Positions 10,908 to 23,232 of a stretch of DNA of 64,000 nucleotides are shown one piece after another; position 1 is the first letter of the stretch, and every line of letters starts with the position of its first letter. Location: positions 62,001 through 126,000 of the forward strand of contig CAJQUW010001438.1 in the NCBI GenBank assembly GCA_907163375.1, in the 5' to 3' direction. This stretch comes from Prostheceraeus crozeri. Taxonomy: Eukaryota; Platyhelminthes; Polycladida; Euryleptidae. Both the position numbers and the translations under genes were made by a program. Below the pieces are notes generated by a model that worked only from the letters and a program-made list of their open reading frames with translations, did no database searches and had not been told where the DNA came from.

Positions 10908-13900
10908 CATGGATTATTGTGTTGACATTTTCAATTCTGAAGTTAAGGGATATTCAGTTGAGCTTCAAATTATCGACACAGGTCTACTTCTTGTTGGCAA
11001 AATCAAATATCAAGAAAAATTAATGGTAAAACCTTATTGATATGTTGAAAGAACAAAGAAATAATTATAGTACCAATTTCATAGTAATTTCCCTCATGTA
11101 TGCACTACATTATCAAATACTACCAAATTGGGAAACTTACCATCGAAATAGCTTTGATTAGAATTTACCCCCAAATTAACCAAGTCATCTATCATTATTC
11201 TGATTGGTTTTCTTCTGTACGTAAATGAAACAAAGTTGCGTTACAATCATGTGTGGCTTCCTGAACTACGCTGAGTAAATATAGCACAATCGAATGACCC
11301 ATACCTGTATTATAACTTTTTTTGAAAAAAAAATTGAGGAAGATTTGATCAGAATTTGATTGAAAGAATCAGCAACCAATTAAGTTTTTTAATGCGCACT
11401 ATTAATACAGATTGTGTTCGATAATTCAGGTGATTCTAAGAAAAAGTATATCCAATTTTCGTGTATTCATGCCCACTTGACTAAGTCGTGGCCGGGCACC
11501 GGTGCCCAAATCCGACCACTGCTGTCTGCACCAGTTCACAAACAATAGCAACACGCCTACTAGCGTACGATATGAAATGATCAGTAAGCAACGAACTTGC
11601 TATCACTGCTGACTTCATTCAATAAGCCAGACCTGAGACTTTCCTAAGACTAGTGTCTCGAATGGTCAAGTGAATAAATTCAATGATCAATCAATAAAGA
11701 GTTCACGATCAAATTTGATGAGAATAAGCAAAACATAGAACTTTCGTGCTGGTCAGCGATTAAGGAAACGGTCTACATAATTTTTTATCAGTATTATGAT
11801 GTAAGCCTAAAAGCCCAAATTTACGAGATCATCTCTAGATTCAGCCTTCTAACAAAGTTACACATCATCAACCAAATACATCTACAACAATTCTATCAGT
11901 GTCCTTTGGAGAAGTGGGAAATGGGCAAAACTAAAACCAGACCAATCAGAATACCAAGACAACACGAAATGCGGTCTAACAGGATTTACATCTAACACTT
12001 ATAGACCAGTCTTATCATTCCTCAGTAAATGCAACGATAGAACACGCAATGGTCGTATTTTGAGTGGTCTTGTTTTAGGATTTGTAGTTTGTTTTTACTT
12101 AAGACAAGATAAAGCTAGTGACAGATTTGCTGGAGTTGCCCACAACATTCAAAGCAAAAGTTTAAGTGCGTGTGGAACTGCTCGCATTTAAACAATGGCA
12201 AGTATTGGCTATTATCTCTATTGGATAAATCGTAAATTCATACCATAAAGATTAATAATAACATTAGTGAGATGAAGGCATTAAGGTCAATAGCATTATC
12301 AGAATGTGCCTTTCACAGATACAATGATGGAAGGAGAATCGTGTAGCCATCGCGTAGACAATTCATTTACGGGCATTGCCGCATCATGATTTAGCAAGCT
12401 AAATGTTTATTGCATAGGTCATACAATTTGAATGACAGAGCTATCAGAAGGTATTGAAACATGTATATCCAAACTGCAAGGCTGGTTGGTGTTAAGCGAG
12501 GTAACCTAACCAAACATCTTTGGTAGAAACCACACCTACTCCATGGTCGAAGCCACTTCGATGAAAACTAGTTGCAGCTGGTTGAAACCGCACTACAAAA
12601 ATTTATGCATCATGATGATGCTTGCTCGACCCAATCCTCCGACCAAGCTTTGGGAAACACATCTTGATTCACGTAAGGACTTAGAATGTTGTGTACATTG
12701 TGCAGTTCTTGGAGTAACTGTATGTACACTATGATACAGATTCAATATCTTTGTGCAAATTTATGACTGCGTTTCACAAATGTTGTTCCGCAGTCAGATA
12801 AAGCATATCATCACATCAATTTCTAAAGTGTTGCACTATTTAGAAGTTTGCAACGTCTATGGCAATTCCTTTGCTACAATACACTACCTAAGATATTATA
12901 CACTACATCATTTAACACATATCATTCCTACATCACTTTGATCAATACATCACTTGAGATTTTCAGCACTTTCATCAGCTTGAAAATTTGTTAGAGAATA
13001 ACAGCGATGATAACCATAGAAATCGGATTACATTATTAGTCCTAATAATGTAATCTATGATGTAATCCGAATGTCTTTGATGATAGCCATGTTGAGATCA
13101 GTTCCCATGAAGAAGCTAAGTTGGATCTGTGAGACGGAGAATAGTACAAAGTCATGAGTCTCTAACATAGATTCCAACAAAAAATTCCCAACAAGGATAT
13201 TCTAACAAATCCTGTGGCTTTAACTTTCTTGAAAGACTGAAAGATAAAGATTTTAAAATTATTGAACATAATGCCACTGTTCCATACATATGTCGATGTA
13301 TAGTTTTAACTGACAAATATTTGCAAGTAGAAGATCTGAGATAATTGTATCTGTATAAATGCTGCTTTCATGGTTTAAGAGTATATGTTTAGATACTCCA
13401 TTTATCCAGCTGTGATAAATATAATCCCATTTGGAAGCGGTTTCAATTTTTCATGCATGTGCTGCATTTGACGAATTCAACTTGAGCAACGCATTTGCCA
13501 GGTTTTCAACCGCTTCTTATTCGCATTCGTTGATGACAAGTTTCAAGACTGCTTAGGTGAATCACTATTTTATAAGAACGACTGCCTTTAATCGATATAA
13601 TGCATGAAAACTTACCTCTCTAAGTGATTATGCTGCCACTTAATCAATGACAGGGAGAGATTTCATGCAAATGATTCAGCTGGTTCAATAAATCGCTGAA
13701 ATAAACCAATACGAACACATCGCTTCTGAAAGCATGGGTGAAAGCTTGTGTGACTTTGACTGTGGTAAAATCCAAGCAAAAGTTCAGCGCGGCCATGTTA
13801 TATATGCAATGGCATAATTCAACCAAAATGTAGTCCTAAGCATCAAAAAGGCCATGCCTGTCCTCGATTTAGCACATCCGAGCAGGGGAACCTAACCGAC

Positions 13901-14637
13901 TTACACCCGAGAAGCCCATAAGTCAGTCTAGTCGGATGTATTAAATCATTGTCCGACAGATTATTCCGATGCTGAGGATAAAATTTTCGTCTAAAGAATA
14001 TATTTATGAAGCACATTTGTCACTGAGTTGTTTAGCGTTGTTCGTACTTTATCATGGTCGCATTCGGCCAGGACGTAGAAACCCGTCTAAGCATGTATAA
14101 TATGATCGGCTTCTTTTTTTCCGTTTATCATTGCACACGGATTATTATAACATGTAGCGTTGAAAACATGGGCTGACCACACTTGACAACATCAAATCAA
14201 ACCCAGCCTACATGACCCTCACCATTGAAGTTGCAAAGGGAAATCGGTCTAGAAGGTTAAATTGCGACCGGTTCTGGGGTTTTTATGCTGAAAAATTTAT
14301 CTATTTATTCTGAAATGGCTTGTGACAAGTCAGTGCAGACTACAGTTCAAATGCTTAATTGTGTTTGGTCGGATTATACCAATGTCACGTAAATCTGTAA
14401 CTTTTGCTTTGGAGAACTTACTATGGAATTTATGTCCATGATGTTAGACCGAAAACAAGAGGGAGGACATACAAAACTCGTGTAGCTCATAACCTTGTAT
14501 TGTAACACTTTGGTCATTGGTGGCGGCCATTACTTCAAATCATACTGATAGTATACCCACTGCATGTATCCCCCTAAAAAATGTTCCAGTTTTCTTATAC
14601 AAGTTTTCTTATTTACTTACTAAAGTTCTACAGACCG
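10908..14637. other. long stretch without a recognisable gene
   Basis: About 3.7 kb of AT-rich sequence. I see only short open frames without motifs and a small palindrome near 13022-13070 built on GGATTACATTATTA. Possible old repeats cannot be identified by eye. Confidence 0.45.
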
Positions 14638-14665
14638 TTCCATAAATGATTGCACAAAAAAGTTG
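14638..14665 (+). repeat. Tc1/mariner-like terminal sequence (candidate)
   Basis: CAGACCGTTCCATAAATGAT, preceded by TA, resembles Tc1/mariner terminal repeats ('CAGnCCGTTCCATAAA'). No inverted partner is found downstream, so it may be the left end of the decayed Tc1 copy whose transposase lies at 15811, or an orphan end. Confidence 0.4.
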
Positions 14666-15810
14666 ACCCATTTCCAAATGTAATTTTCGTGAAGTTCTGG
14701 TTCAATTTTTATAGACGGTGTGCCATATGAAACCTTATGTTCCATAGATCATTTTAACATAGATATTACTTTTTGAGTGGTCAATTGTGGTCAGTAGGCC
14801 TTCCGAAAGAAAGTTGAAAGTTTCTTTGATGCAGGATCTAAACATGGCGACAGAATGTTTTAATTAAAATTGTCACAGTGTGAACTATAATTCAGCTTCA
14901 TCATGATGTTCAAGAATTTAGCAAGATTTCAAATAAGATTCCATGATGTCAAACTTTACAAATTTAATAGCATTGACTGATGCTTACCAACCATTGTTTT
15001 AATGTGCAGAAAGATGGCATCGAAATTGAAAATTAACCGTGATCATCGATAGTGCATAGGTAATGCTCATAGTTACTAATTACAACAATATTCTTATTGT
15101 GTATAGTCAAGCCCACGCGTTTTTCATCCAAAGCATATAAACCCATGACGCCTTCTATCTAAGAATTTGCTAGAAATGGTGATTCAACCTCACTGCATTG
15201 AAGTGTTTTATTAATTAGAATATTCATATTTTGTGTTTTAGCTGTAGAGGTCAGGGCATTCGTATCGGAGTAGAAATGCTCCACTCCGGTGTTGTAGGAG
15301 TTTGAATACAATGACTGACTGTCTGGAAATAAAGCGACTTCTTTGCAGGAGAAGTGCATACATTGTGGGTGTCCCTGGTTAGAAAATGGCAAAATAGCGC
15401 AAATATATGTGTGTCCGACCTTCTGAAGTAGGCCATGCAAATTGTTATCATACAGAGTGTATTTTTCTATAATAACAATTCTTCATAGCAGCTAGTACTA
15501 AATCATCAAAATTATACAACGCTATTAATATAGCCTATCAGAAAGTTTTTTTAATGTAATATATATTACCGGACACCGAGCTTTCTTATCGCACAATCAC
15601 GCATCAAATTGGACTTCAAGTTGTCATGTCGCATAATTACGTCATTTTGTTTTCGTCATTTAAGTCTTTATTTGTGTGATTTTTACGGCATGCTGAACTT
15701 ATACCATTTATTTTCATTAAATCAACGAATGCTTGCGTTGAACACTATTCAGTGTTGTTGATTATCTGTGTTATGAAGCAATACAATATTTGCTTCCTTC
15801 ACAGCTAAAA
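14666..15810. other. no recognisable gene
   Basis: Non-coding stretch between a candidate Tc1-like end and the Tc1-like transposase. Short minus-strand open frames at 15159-15451 lack support. Confidence 0.4.
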
Positions 15811-16563
15811 ATGAATGAGACAGAGAAGGTGCGAATTCAACTGTGGACTCTGGCGCAATACACAACAAAGACGCAGAGGCTGTTGGAATAATTCAGGCAG
15901 GTGTCTCAAAGATCATGAAAAGTGTGACAGAACGTAGAACAACAGCCATTGCGTTCGATAATTGCGGCGGTCACAACAAGATTTCTGACACATCGCTAAG
16001 GCATTTAAAGCAAGTCATCATGAAGCATCCGAGTGAGACAGCAGAAGATGTTAGGAACCATCTCGGAGAGGAGTTCGAAGACGTGAGTGTCAGAACTGTG
16101 AGGCGAGCACTCGTGGAAGTTGGGTGTCGTACCATGAGACCCAAAACAAAGCCGCTTCTGACAAGCCTGCACAGAGCCAAATGATATCAAAGGACACGAT
16201 AGCACCAAGAATGGACCTTGCAGCAGTGGAGGTGAGCCTTTTGGAGTGACATGATATTCATTTGTTTAGCAAACGGAGCTCCAAAGTTTGTTCGTGTCGT
16301 CGAAGGGTATTCATTAACAAAGGATCACTGCAAATTCACGGTCAAACATCCTACCAAGTGATGATATAGGCCTGCTTTTTCTACGAAGGTCCTGGACGGG
16401 CATATGTCATTGAGGACTCCATGAATACAGATCGCTACATCAATGACATCCTTGAGCGGCGAGTCTTCCCAGAAATCGCTGAAACGTTTCAGAACGTCGC
16501 GATATTTCAGCAGGACAACGCATCCTGCCACGTCAGCAAAAGAGGAAAAGAGGACTCTGCCTA
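15811..16563 (+). pseudogene. Tc1-like transposase, truncated and frameshifted
   Basis: ATG at 15811 starts MNETEKVRIQLW. The frame shifts near 15845 to a helix-turn-helix region (AEAVGIIQAGVSKIMK, then SDTSLRHLKQVIMKHPSETAEDVRNHL) and a second HTH-like part (VSVRTVRRALVEVGCR). After another frame change near 16180 the catalytic core follows: WSD near 16245, NGAPKFVRVVEGY, YEGPGRAYVIEDSMNTDRY and FQQDNASCHVSKR with the second catalytic Asp. The protein ends there, before the 'PDLNPIE' block, so the third catalytic acidic residue is lost. The Glu that usually follows the first Asp is also degraded. No right inverted repeat was found. It is an old, dead copy. Confidence 0.75.
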
Positions 16564-16740
16564 AAAGAGTGAAGTCCAATATTGAGTAAGGCCAGGGTAG
16601 GATGCTATTGATTCTTATAAGCTACTTGGCAGGTATTATGATGGCATTTAATATACTTAGTTTGATTATTCAAAGAAATAGTATGATAGTGCCGGATAGG
16701 GTTAGAAAAATCATAACATGACATACTTTGCTTTACCAAT
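16564..16740. other. no recognisable gene
   Basis: Flank of the truncated Tc1-like copy. It may hold an outlying diverged unit of the tandem repeat that follows. Confidence 0.4.
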
Positions 16741-16920
16741 TTAGTAGGTGCTTGATATGTGCCTGGTAGGCATATGGTAATCATACCGTGACATCAATTG
16801 CTCAACAAATTTAGTAGGTGCTTCATATGTGCCTGGTAGGCATACGGTGATCATGATTTGCTTAACCAATTTAGTAGGTGCTTGATCTGTGCCCGGTAGG
16901 CATATAATGATTTTGCGTGC
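16741..16920. repeat. short tandem repeat, about 60-69-bp units
   Basis: TTAGTAGGTGCTTGATATGT recurs at 16741, 16810 and 16870, each followed by GCCTGGTAGGCATA or a close variant. Weaker units may lie on both sides (16690 and 16925). Confidence 0.75.
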
Positions 16921-18893
16921 TTCTATGTCGCCTGCTAGGCTTACCGTGCATGTAGCATGACGCCTAGCAAGCTAAACATAATTTTTTTACTCGGGCACTA
17001 ACTCGAGCAGTGAAATAAAATAATTGATAGTCAAGGTGTTTGGCAGCCTATATAAATCCCTTGAAATTTTTCAGATCATTATGTGGACATATAAAAAGCT
17101 CTGAAATCGTTGCTTGTTCGCAATTGGTAGGACAACATTGAGTTAGAGACAGCAGATAACCATAGCATTATATTCAGTATATTGTGCTAGCTTTTCGGTC
17201 GTCTAGTTATATGCGTCTTCTATACGGCCTTGTAAAATTTAATACAAAATTTAATTTTCTTCAAAGGCAATCGAGGTTGATTATCCTCACAATTAAAGCC
17301 CATCGAAATAATTCCCTCGTAGCTAATGACCTCGAAATCTTCACCGAAACAGCAGCCAGCCTTTGAATTTTCAGTAAAATAGTTAGAAGTGGTTTTGACA
17401 AGGATAGCGAATTTCCTAACACCGAGTCTATAACAAAAACTCTGACTTCGAGTAGATGGCACAATAATGTGCTACATTCTTCTAATTTGTTATACAGCTG
17501 ATCAGAACCTCAACAGTCTTACTGTTTTAGTCTGATTTAGGATGACAAAAATTGAGAATTCTGTCTCACGAATATGTCGCATGTACCTGGCGTCAATTTG
17601 ACATTGGCAATTGTAATTTCTTGAAGTGACATGAATTGATTAACGACTGAGAACAAAGATGGGTGTGACAGAAGCAGATCATTGAACTCTCATTCATTTT
17701 ATTATCTCATTCTGTAACTAATTAGAACATTTGAATGGCATGTGTAAATAAGAACGTACTGATCGGCATCTCGCGGCTGGAAGCTGCACAGAGGTGTGAT
17801 CGTGACAGATAGTGGAAGCTCTCAATTCCCTTCTCTATTCATTGAGGTGTGTCTCATAGCATTGCCACAAGATGTGAAAATTATGCTGTTAATTGCTCTA
17901 AAAATGCAGAAATGATAACATCGCGCTACCACTGGCTCTCACCTCCTAAAAGTTCCTAAGACATTCCTTACAACTAAACAATTTTTCCGATCAAGGGAAG
18001 AAGTCGAATCTTAAGTCATTGCCTATCCTATCCGTCAAACAGCAGGCTCAAACCCGGGGAAGCATTCAATCTCAACATAATTTCTATGGTTGGCCAAAGG
18101 ATTGAGTCCCTCAAAAATTTGTAGACATTTTTTACGAAATTTTACTGTATTTAGACTATTTATAGTCGTTTTCGGCTTCCTTTGTGAGACAATTCACTTA
18201 CAATAGCAACCACTTCCAGGCGACCTCGGAGTCGATCTTACATTTCATTTACATGTTATTACTGGAAAAGAATGCAGGCATCCTGAGGTATGATATGCAC
18301 GTATGTTTATGGGATCAACATACATGTATATTAGATGAATTTAAAGCAGCACTCTAAAGTGAAAAATCTCAAAATTAACAGATGTTGCCATTTTAATCCA
18401 CAATATTCTATGATGACAGCAATTTCTTCAAGTTTCTGACTTGTAAACTTTCTAAACTGTAGATTTCTATTTGGCGATATACATGTATATATATTATTCT
18501 ATTCAAAAGTAGAAATTCTGTGCACAAAGTCAACAGAAGTCGGCCGGAGTCGAAGTAAACTCAAGGCCGGCCCGGCGGCCGAATTCCGATGCACATGTCA
18601 TTGTTTTCCTTCATATTTTCATTATAACAAAGCCTTCGTGCTGCATAGATGCAGATATATGACAATCAAAGACATGTTTTTTTCTGCTTCCGCTACCAAA
18701 CGTCTTTGTTGTAGAATCTCCCACTAATAAGTCGTGACACGCCGCGGAAAGGGGAGATATTTTACAGCATTTCTCTATGTTTAATCACACTGTACATGAC
18801 TGTCTGCCTTTGTGTTCATCATTTTTATTACAATATCTAAAGATTCAAGGTCGCTACATTTCAGGAAATGTGCAGAATTTTGACGTCAGTTTA
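16921..18893. other. no recognisable gene
   Basis: AT-rich with a short GC-rich patch at 18540-18590 (GGCCGG and CCGGCC motifs). No coding exon could be supported. Open frames near 17184-17464 lack motifs. Confidence 0.45.
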
Positions 18894-18901
18894 ATTGTAT
18901 C
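18894..18901. repeat. left target duplication of hAT element 2
   Basis: ATTGTATC, matching ATTATATC at 22708-22715 in 7 of 8 positions. Confidence 0.75.
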
Positions 18902-19676
18902 TAGACGTGTGCGACAGCGCCGCGCGCCGCCGCCGATGCAAATTGACAGCGCGCCGACATTTGGTGCAGTCACGCCGCCGCCGCCGCCGGTCAATTCAGA
19001 CCGGCGCGCCGCTCAGTGTTTTGTGCAGCAAAATTTCTATCAACTTAAACAATTAATGTTCTTCATGCAAAAATCTTTCTTTTTTGAGGACAAACTGACT
19101 TCCTTTTGACATTCCTTAATCATACAGTGATGACGTAAACTGATGTGACCTTTGTTTTCGGAACATATTTCGTACTTCTAGACTTGCTCAAACATATTTT
19201 ATGAAGAGCAATATATTATCTAAAATCCTCTTTCTAGAAGAGCATTAAATATGATCCTTCACGCATAACGACGATGCAATGGAAGAACGATGTGATAGAG
19301 AGAACCGGAGTCTCACCCAGGATTATTTGCAAATCAGTGTTAAGCTTAGTCGATTCGAAACGGCCACATCCAGGGACTACTTACTATCAATAGTTAGTGT
19401 TAGTCCCTTTCATGTCACGCTTTGTTGTGTCACACACAGACAATCATGGGACAGGCGATTCAAGCTATGGATCGCGTTGTTAATGAAGACGTCATTCAGC
19501 TATTCATTTCATTCAGGTTATACTTTTGTACCATGGATATCTCAACAAGATGTGTACTGAATGGCTGGTCGGTGTTCGTTGTCATTAGTGATGCTGAACA
19601 ACTGTCTGCAGATCGCCTTATAGTGGATATGGGAAGCTCGAGTTCTCAGAAATCACTTTGATTGTTGAACCGCGAT

Positions 19677-22164
19677 ATGACCGAGGCAAACCCTGCAAAA
19701 AGTGTGAGAATTGTGATTCAGCCTAAGGCTAAGAGCTACAGTCATTGCTGGAATTACTTTGGACGATTGCAAGTGAAGGATAGTGGATCATGGAATGACA
19801 TACATACTGACAAGATATATTGCAAATCATGCCTTGATGGAATTGCTGAAAGTCAGAGAGACAATCAACATTTGCGACAAATTCATCATTATAAGAATCA
19901 AGTGTCTACTACAAATTTGATCAAGCATTTGTTGGATAGACATGGCATCAGCGGCAAACCATCTTCACAAAGCAAAGAAGAGATAGAATCGATGCGTCGA
20001 ACTTTCTTTGAAGTCAAAAAGAGAAACAATTCTACGACCAGTGATCAGAAACTGAAATGGACTCTGGCGAGAGACATATGTGCTTGGTTCGCAAGAGATA
20101 TGATCCTTTCAGTAAAGTTGAAGGTGAGGGCTTTAAAGATTTTTGTATCAAGCAAGGTCTTATTGATGAAAATGAACCTCGGCAGCTTCCAACTCGATCT
20201 GCTCTTTCTAGATGTGCTTTAACAGATTTGTATTCTGCTGGCTTGAACGTAGTGAAAGGCATCCTTTCATCTAGTCCTGTACACGCTGCAATTTGCATCG
20301 ATCTTGGTATGGACAATCACAAACGTCTAAGCTACAATGGTATCACCTGTCATTTCATCGATGATTCTTGGACTCTGATAGCCATTACTTTAAAAACTTC
20401 TGTTCTCTATGATCGACACACTGGTGTGAATATCAGTGAAGACGTTTTGCAGACACTAAAATTGTTTGATCTTCAAAACAAAAAACTTCAGTATGTTCCT
20501 GACGAAGGAAAGAATGTGAAAAAAGCTTGTCGTTTTCTTGGGAACGTCGGACATCCGTGCTTGGGACACGCAATCCATAATAACGTTCTGAGGGATGGAA
20601 TATTGAAGGTGATGGAACTATCCACTCTGCTGAAAAGATGTCGTTAGCAATACAAAGCTTTGATTTACAAAACAGGCGAACTGTTGCAAGATGATTTGCT
20701 GGATGACGGTGACGTCACTGAAACTGAAGAGCTTCTCGATAACTTGAATGATGTTGAGGAAGAAATCTTACTTAACGAACAATTTGCTTCTGCTGACGAA
20801 ATGGAAAATTGTGATGATGATGATGAATGTAAGGGCTTGTTTGTGTTGCAAATGATGAACTTTTGATTGATAATGTCTAGATTGGAAATCTAGGAAAATC
20901 TGCCTTCTTTAGTAATCTACGCAATTGTAGTAGTAGCTGTAGGCCTATGCAGGAGAAAAACCACTTTTGGTGGACTCGAATAAGTCTACTAAAATGGCAA
21001 GTCGTTCACAAGCTTTTGGACTATGTCCTTCAACAGGAGAAAGCTGGTGAAAGCCATTTGAAGGACATAGTCCGAAAGCTTGTGAACGACAAGCTTTAAC
21101 CAAGTACAACAACTAACACAAAAATCAAATTCATATGATAATTAGGCATCTAAATAACAGAACGTCGAAATGAAAAACAGCATCTTATCACTTTTCTATG
21201 ATGTAGCTAGGAGGACATGGGTCCAACTTTGTTTAAGTTTCATTGGGCTCAACACTTCATTTTCGAGTCAGCTACTGTCAGTTTCATCAACACTAACTAT
21301 TCTTTCAGATAACAACAATGCAACAATAATCAAGATTGACTGTCCAACTCGCTGGAATAGCATACTGCGCATGTGCCAAAGTGTTATTTATAACAGAAAA
21401 AGGATCAACTAATTACTCGATTCTTTGGAAAAATCTGAATTGAAATTGAATAAGCGTGAAGTATCCATTCTTGAAAATCTTGTTTCATTTCTGTCTCTGT
21501 TCAATAATCTGACAATATCTCTATCAAGTGAAACTGAGCCCACAATTAGCAAGGCTTTAGCAACCAGAATCTTGATAAAAACTAAGCTGCAAAATGCCGA
21601 TGACGATTGTGAAGCAGTTCGAAAATTGAAAGAAAACATGAGAATAGGATTCGAGAAAAGGTATCCAGTTTCAGACCTTGTCTTGATTTCTGCTTTGCTG
21701 GATCCTCGGTTTTGTCGATTGGATGATATATCTCATCAACTTAACTTGCGTGGAGCGACTAGATCTAGACTTGTGAATCTGCTGAAGAATTTGAAAAGTA
21801 TCAGTCTACTTCCAAGCGCATGAAATTCGATGATCCCTTGATGGAGATTGCTGCTTGCAGCTCTATGGGAGAAGAGCGGAATAACGAACATTCTGGTGTC
21901 GTGGCTGAATACTTGCAGTTCTATTCCAGCAAAAAGATGATCGAGACCAGCATTCTCCAATTCTGGAAGAATAGAGCAAATGATTTTCCTATCCTTTCCG
22001 AAATGGCCAAACACGTGCTTGCCGTTCCTGCGACGAATACTTCTGTCGAAAGACTATTTTCTAAGTTGGGATTGGTTGTCACAAGTCGACAATCACAACT
22101 GAGTTCCGTGAATGTCGATAAACTACTTTTCATTTACGACAACTACAAGCTCATTATTGTTTAG
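19677..22164 (+). pseudogene. hAT transposase with BED zinc finger
   Basis: ATG at 19677. An N-terminal BED-type finger (about residues 20-85) shows aromatic HCWNYFG, then YCKSC and LIKHLLDRH. The RNase H-like core includes ICIDLGMDNHKRLSYNGIT, HFIDDSWTL, CLGHAIHNNVL, an acidic insertion at 20680-20840, and DCPTRWNSI. The C-terminal dimerisation domain reads ILQFWKNRANDFPILSEMAK, VPATNTSVERLFSKLG and ending at VDKLLFIYDN. In this copy the frame shifts near 20070 and near 21815, and in-frame stops lie at 20645 and about 21410. A palindrome-bearing insert replaces coding sequence between 20866 and 21170. Typical hAT transposases are 600-800 residues, so all domains are present but the gene is dead. 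Confidence 0.9.
21001..21090. repeat. foldback repeat inserted in hAT transposase
   Basis: Left arm 21001-21033 (GTCGTTCACAAGCTTTTGGA start) and right arm 21059-21090 are inverted copies with one or two mismatches and a loop of about 25 bp. It sits in the stretch that interrupts the transposase reading frame. Confidence 0.8.
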
Positions 22165-22707
22165 TAGGTCTACATGTACGTGTATACATAGCATTTAATA
22201 AAGGAGTATTTCTAGTTTCCTAAGTCAACGATGCTTTTACAATTTTCTATGTGCAGTGCAGCAGGATCAAATTATGTCTGCAAAATGTAATATATCATGT
22301 ATATCATGCTATTATCAATGCCTATGACTTCAGACATCATGACACAATCATTTGATAATAACAGGGCTAATGCATGTGTCATTTCAGCGAGTGACATGAA
22401 GAATCCAAACAAACTTTTCCATATGATGATCATAGCATTATTTTGATTGCTCAGAAAGAAGTATCGCAAAAAATTAAAATCTTGCATTGCTGTTCACTTC
22501 CAAGTCTAGCTACTGGACTATGTAGGCCTACGTAATCTGTACCCAGATAGCTAGGCCTACACAGCATGCTCAATTCAGTAGAAATTAGATACCGCACTGG
22601 GAATTCGTGTGATAGTCGAATTGAATACGCATCGGCGCGCCACCGCCGCCGACCGAAGATACCGGCGCAAACGCCGCCGTTTATTTTTTTGCCGGCGCAC
22701 ACGTCTA

Positions 22708-22715
22708 ATTATATC
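22708..22715. repeat. right target duplication of hAT element 2
   Basis: ATTATATC, one mismatch to the left copy at 18894-18901. Confidence 0.75.
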
Positions 22716-23016
22716 CCTTACCGGGTTTATGGCGGAAAAGGAACAATTTTTTTCTTCACATCATTTTATAGGTGAACTAACTCACTGAGAGAATTTTGAA
22801 TTTTTTAACTGCTGACCAATTGTGAAAAAAAGCTAGAGCATATTTTTAGCCGCGTCCTATGATTTGCAAACATTAATAACAGCAGTTCTTTCTAAGAACT
22901 AGGAATCTTCTTCCTATAAAAATGTTGGATTCAACATCATTTTACGGAAATTTTCAATATAATTTTGCTTTTTTGACACAATCTTGTTTTCAGAAATAAA
23001 AAGTCAATTTTCACGC
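22716..23016. other. no recognisable gene
   Basis: Short AT-rich spacer without signals. Confidence 0.5.
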
Positions 23017-23232
23017 CATGGGCTCGCTTGTTCACTTGGTGGAAGTACATCACGGAATGTTAAAAACCGAAATTTGTGCTATAACTATGGGCTTCTATTT
23101 TGCACAGATAGCGAATCAGATAAGCTGTTAAAGGTATTCAATATGTAATGGATTTTAGCTGATATTAACCAAACCTCTCATTATTTTGTCATTCCTTGAT
23201 GTACTTCCACCAATAGAACAAGTGGGGCCATG
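23017..23232. mobile_element. MITE-like element, 216 bp with 43-bp inverted ends
   Basis: The left arm 23017-23059 contains TTGGTGGAAGTACATCA. The right arm 23190-23232 is its reverse complement with several mismatches (TGATGTACTTCCACCAATAG). The tips read CATGG. No clear target duplication, no coding. Confidence 0.65.

Larger units (their letters stand above)
18902..22707 (+). mobile_element. hAT DNA transposon, 3.8 kb, near full length but decayed
   Basis: The 12-bp perfect terminal inverted repeats are TAGACGTGTGCG at 18902 and CGCACACGTCTA ending at 22707. Just inside both ends lie GC-rich clusters of GCGCGCCGCCGCC-type motifs (18914-19013 and 22632-22698) that contrast sharply with the AT-rich surroundings and look like subterminal binding repeats. 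The flanking 8-bp duplication has one mismatch. The interior carries one transposase gene on the plus strand (19677-22164). A short palindrome (21001-21090) has inserted inside the gene. Confidence 0.88.

Noticed and set aside
14638-16563. Calling 14638-16563 one complete Tc1 element
   Set aside because: No right inverted repeat was found, and the 1.2-kb gap between the left tip and the transposase is unusually long.
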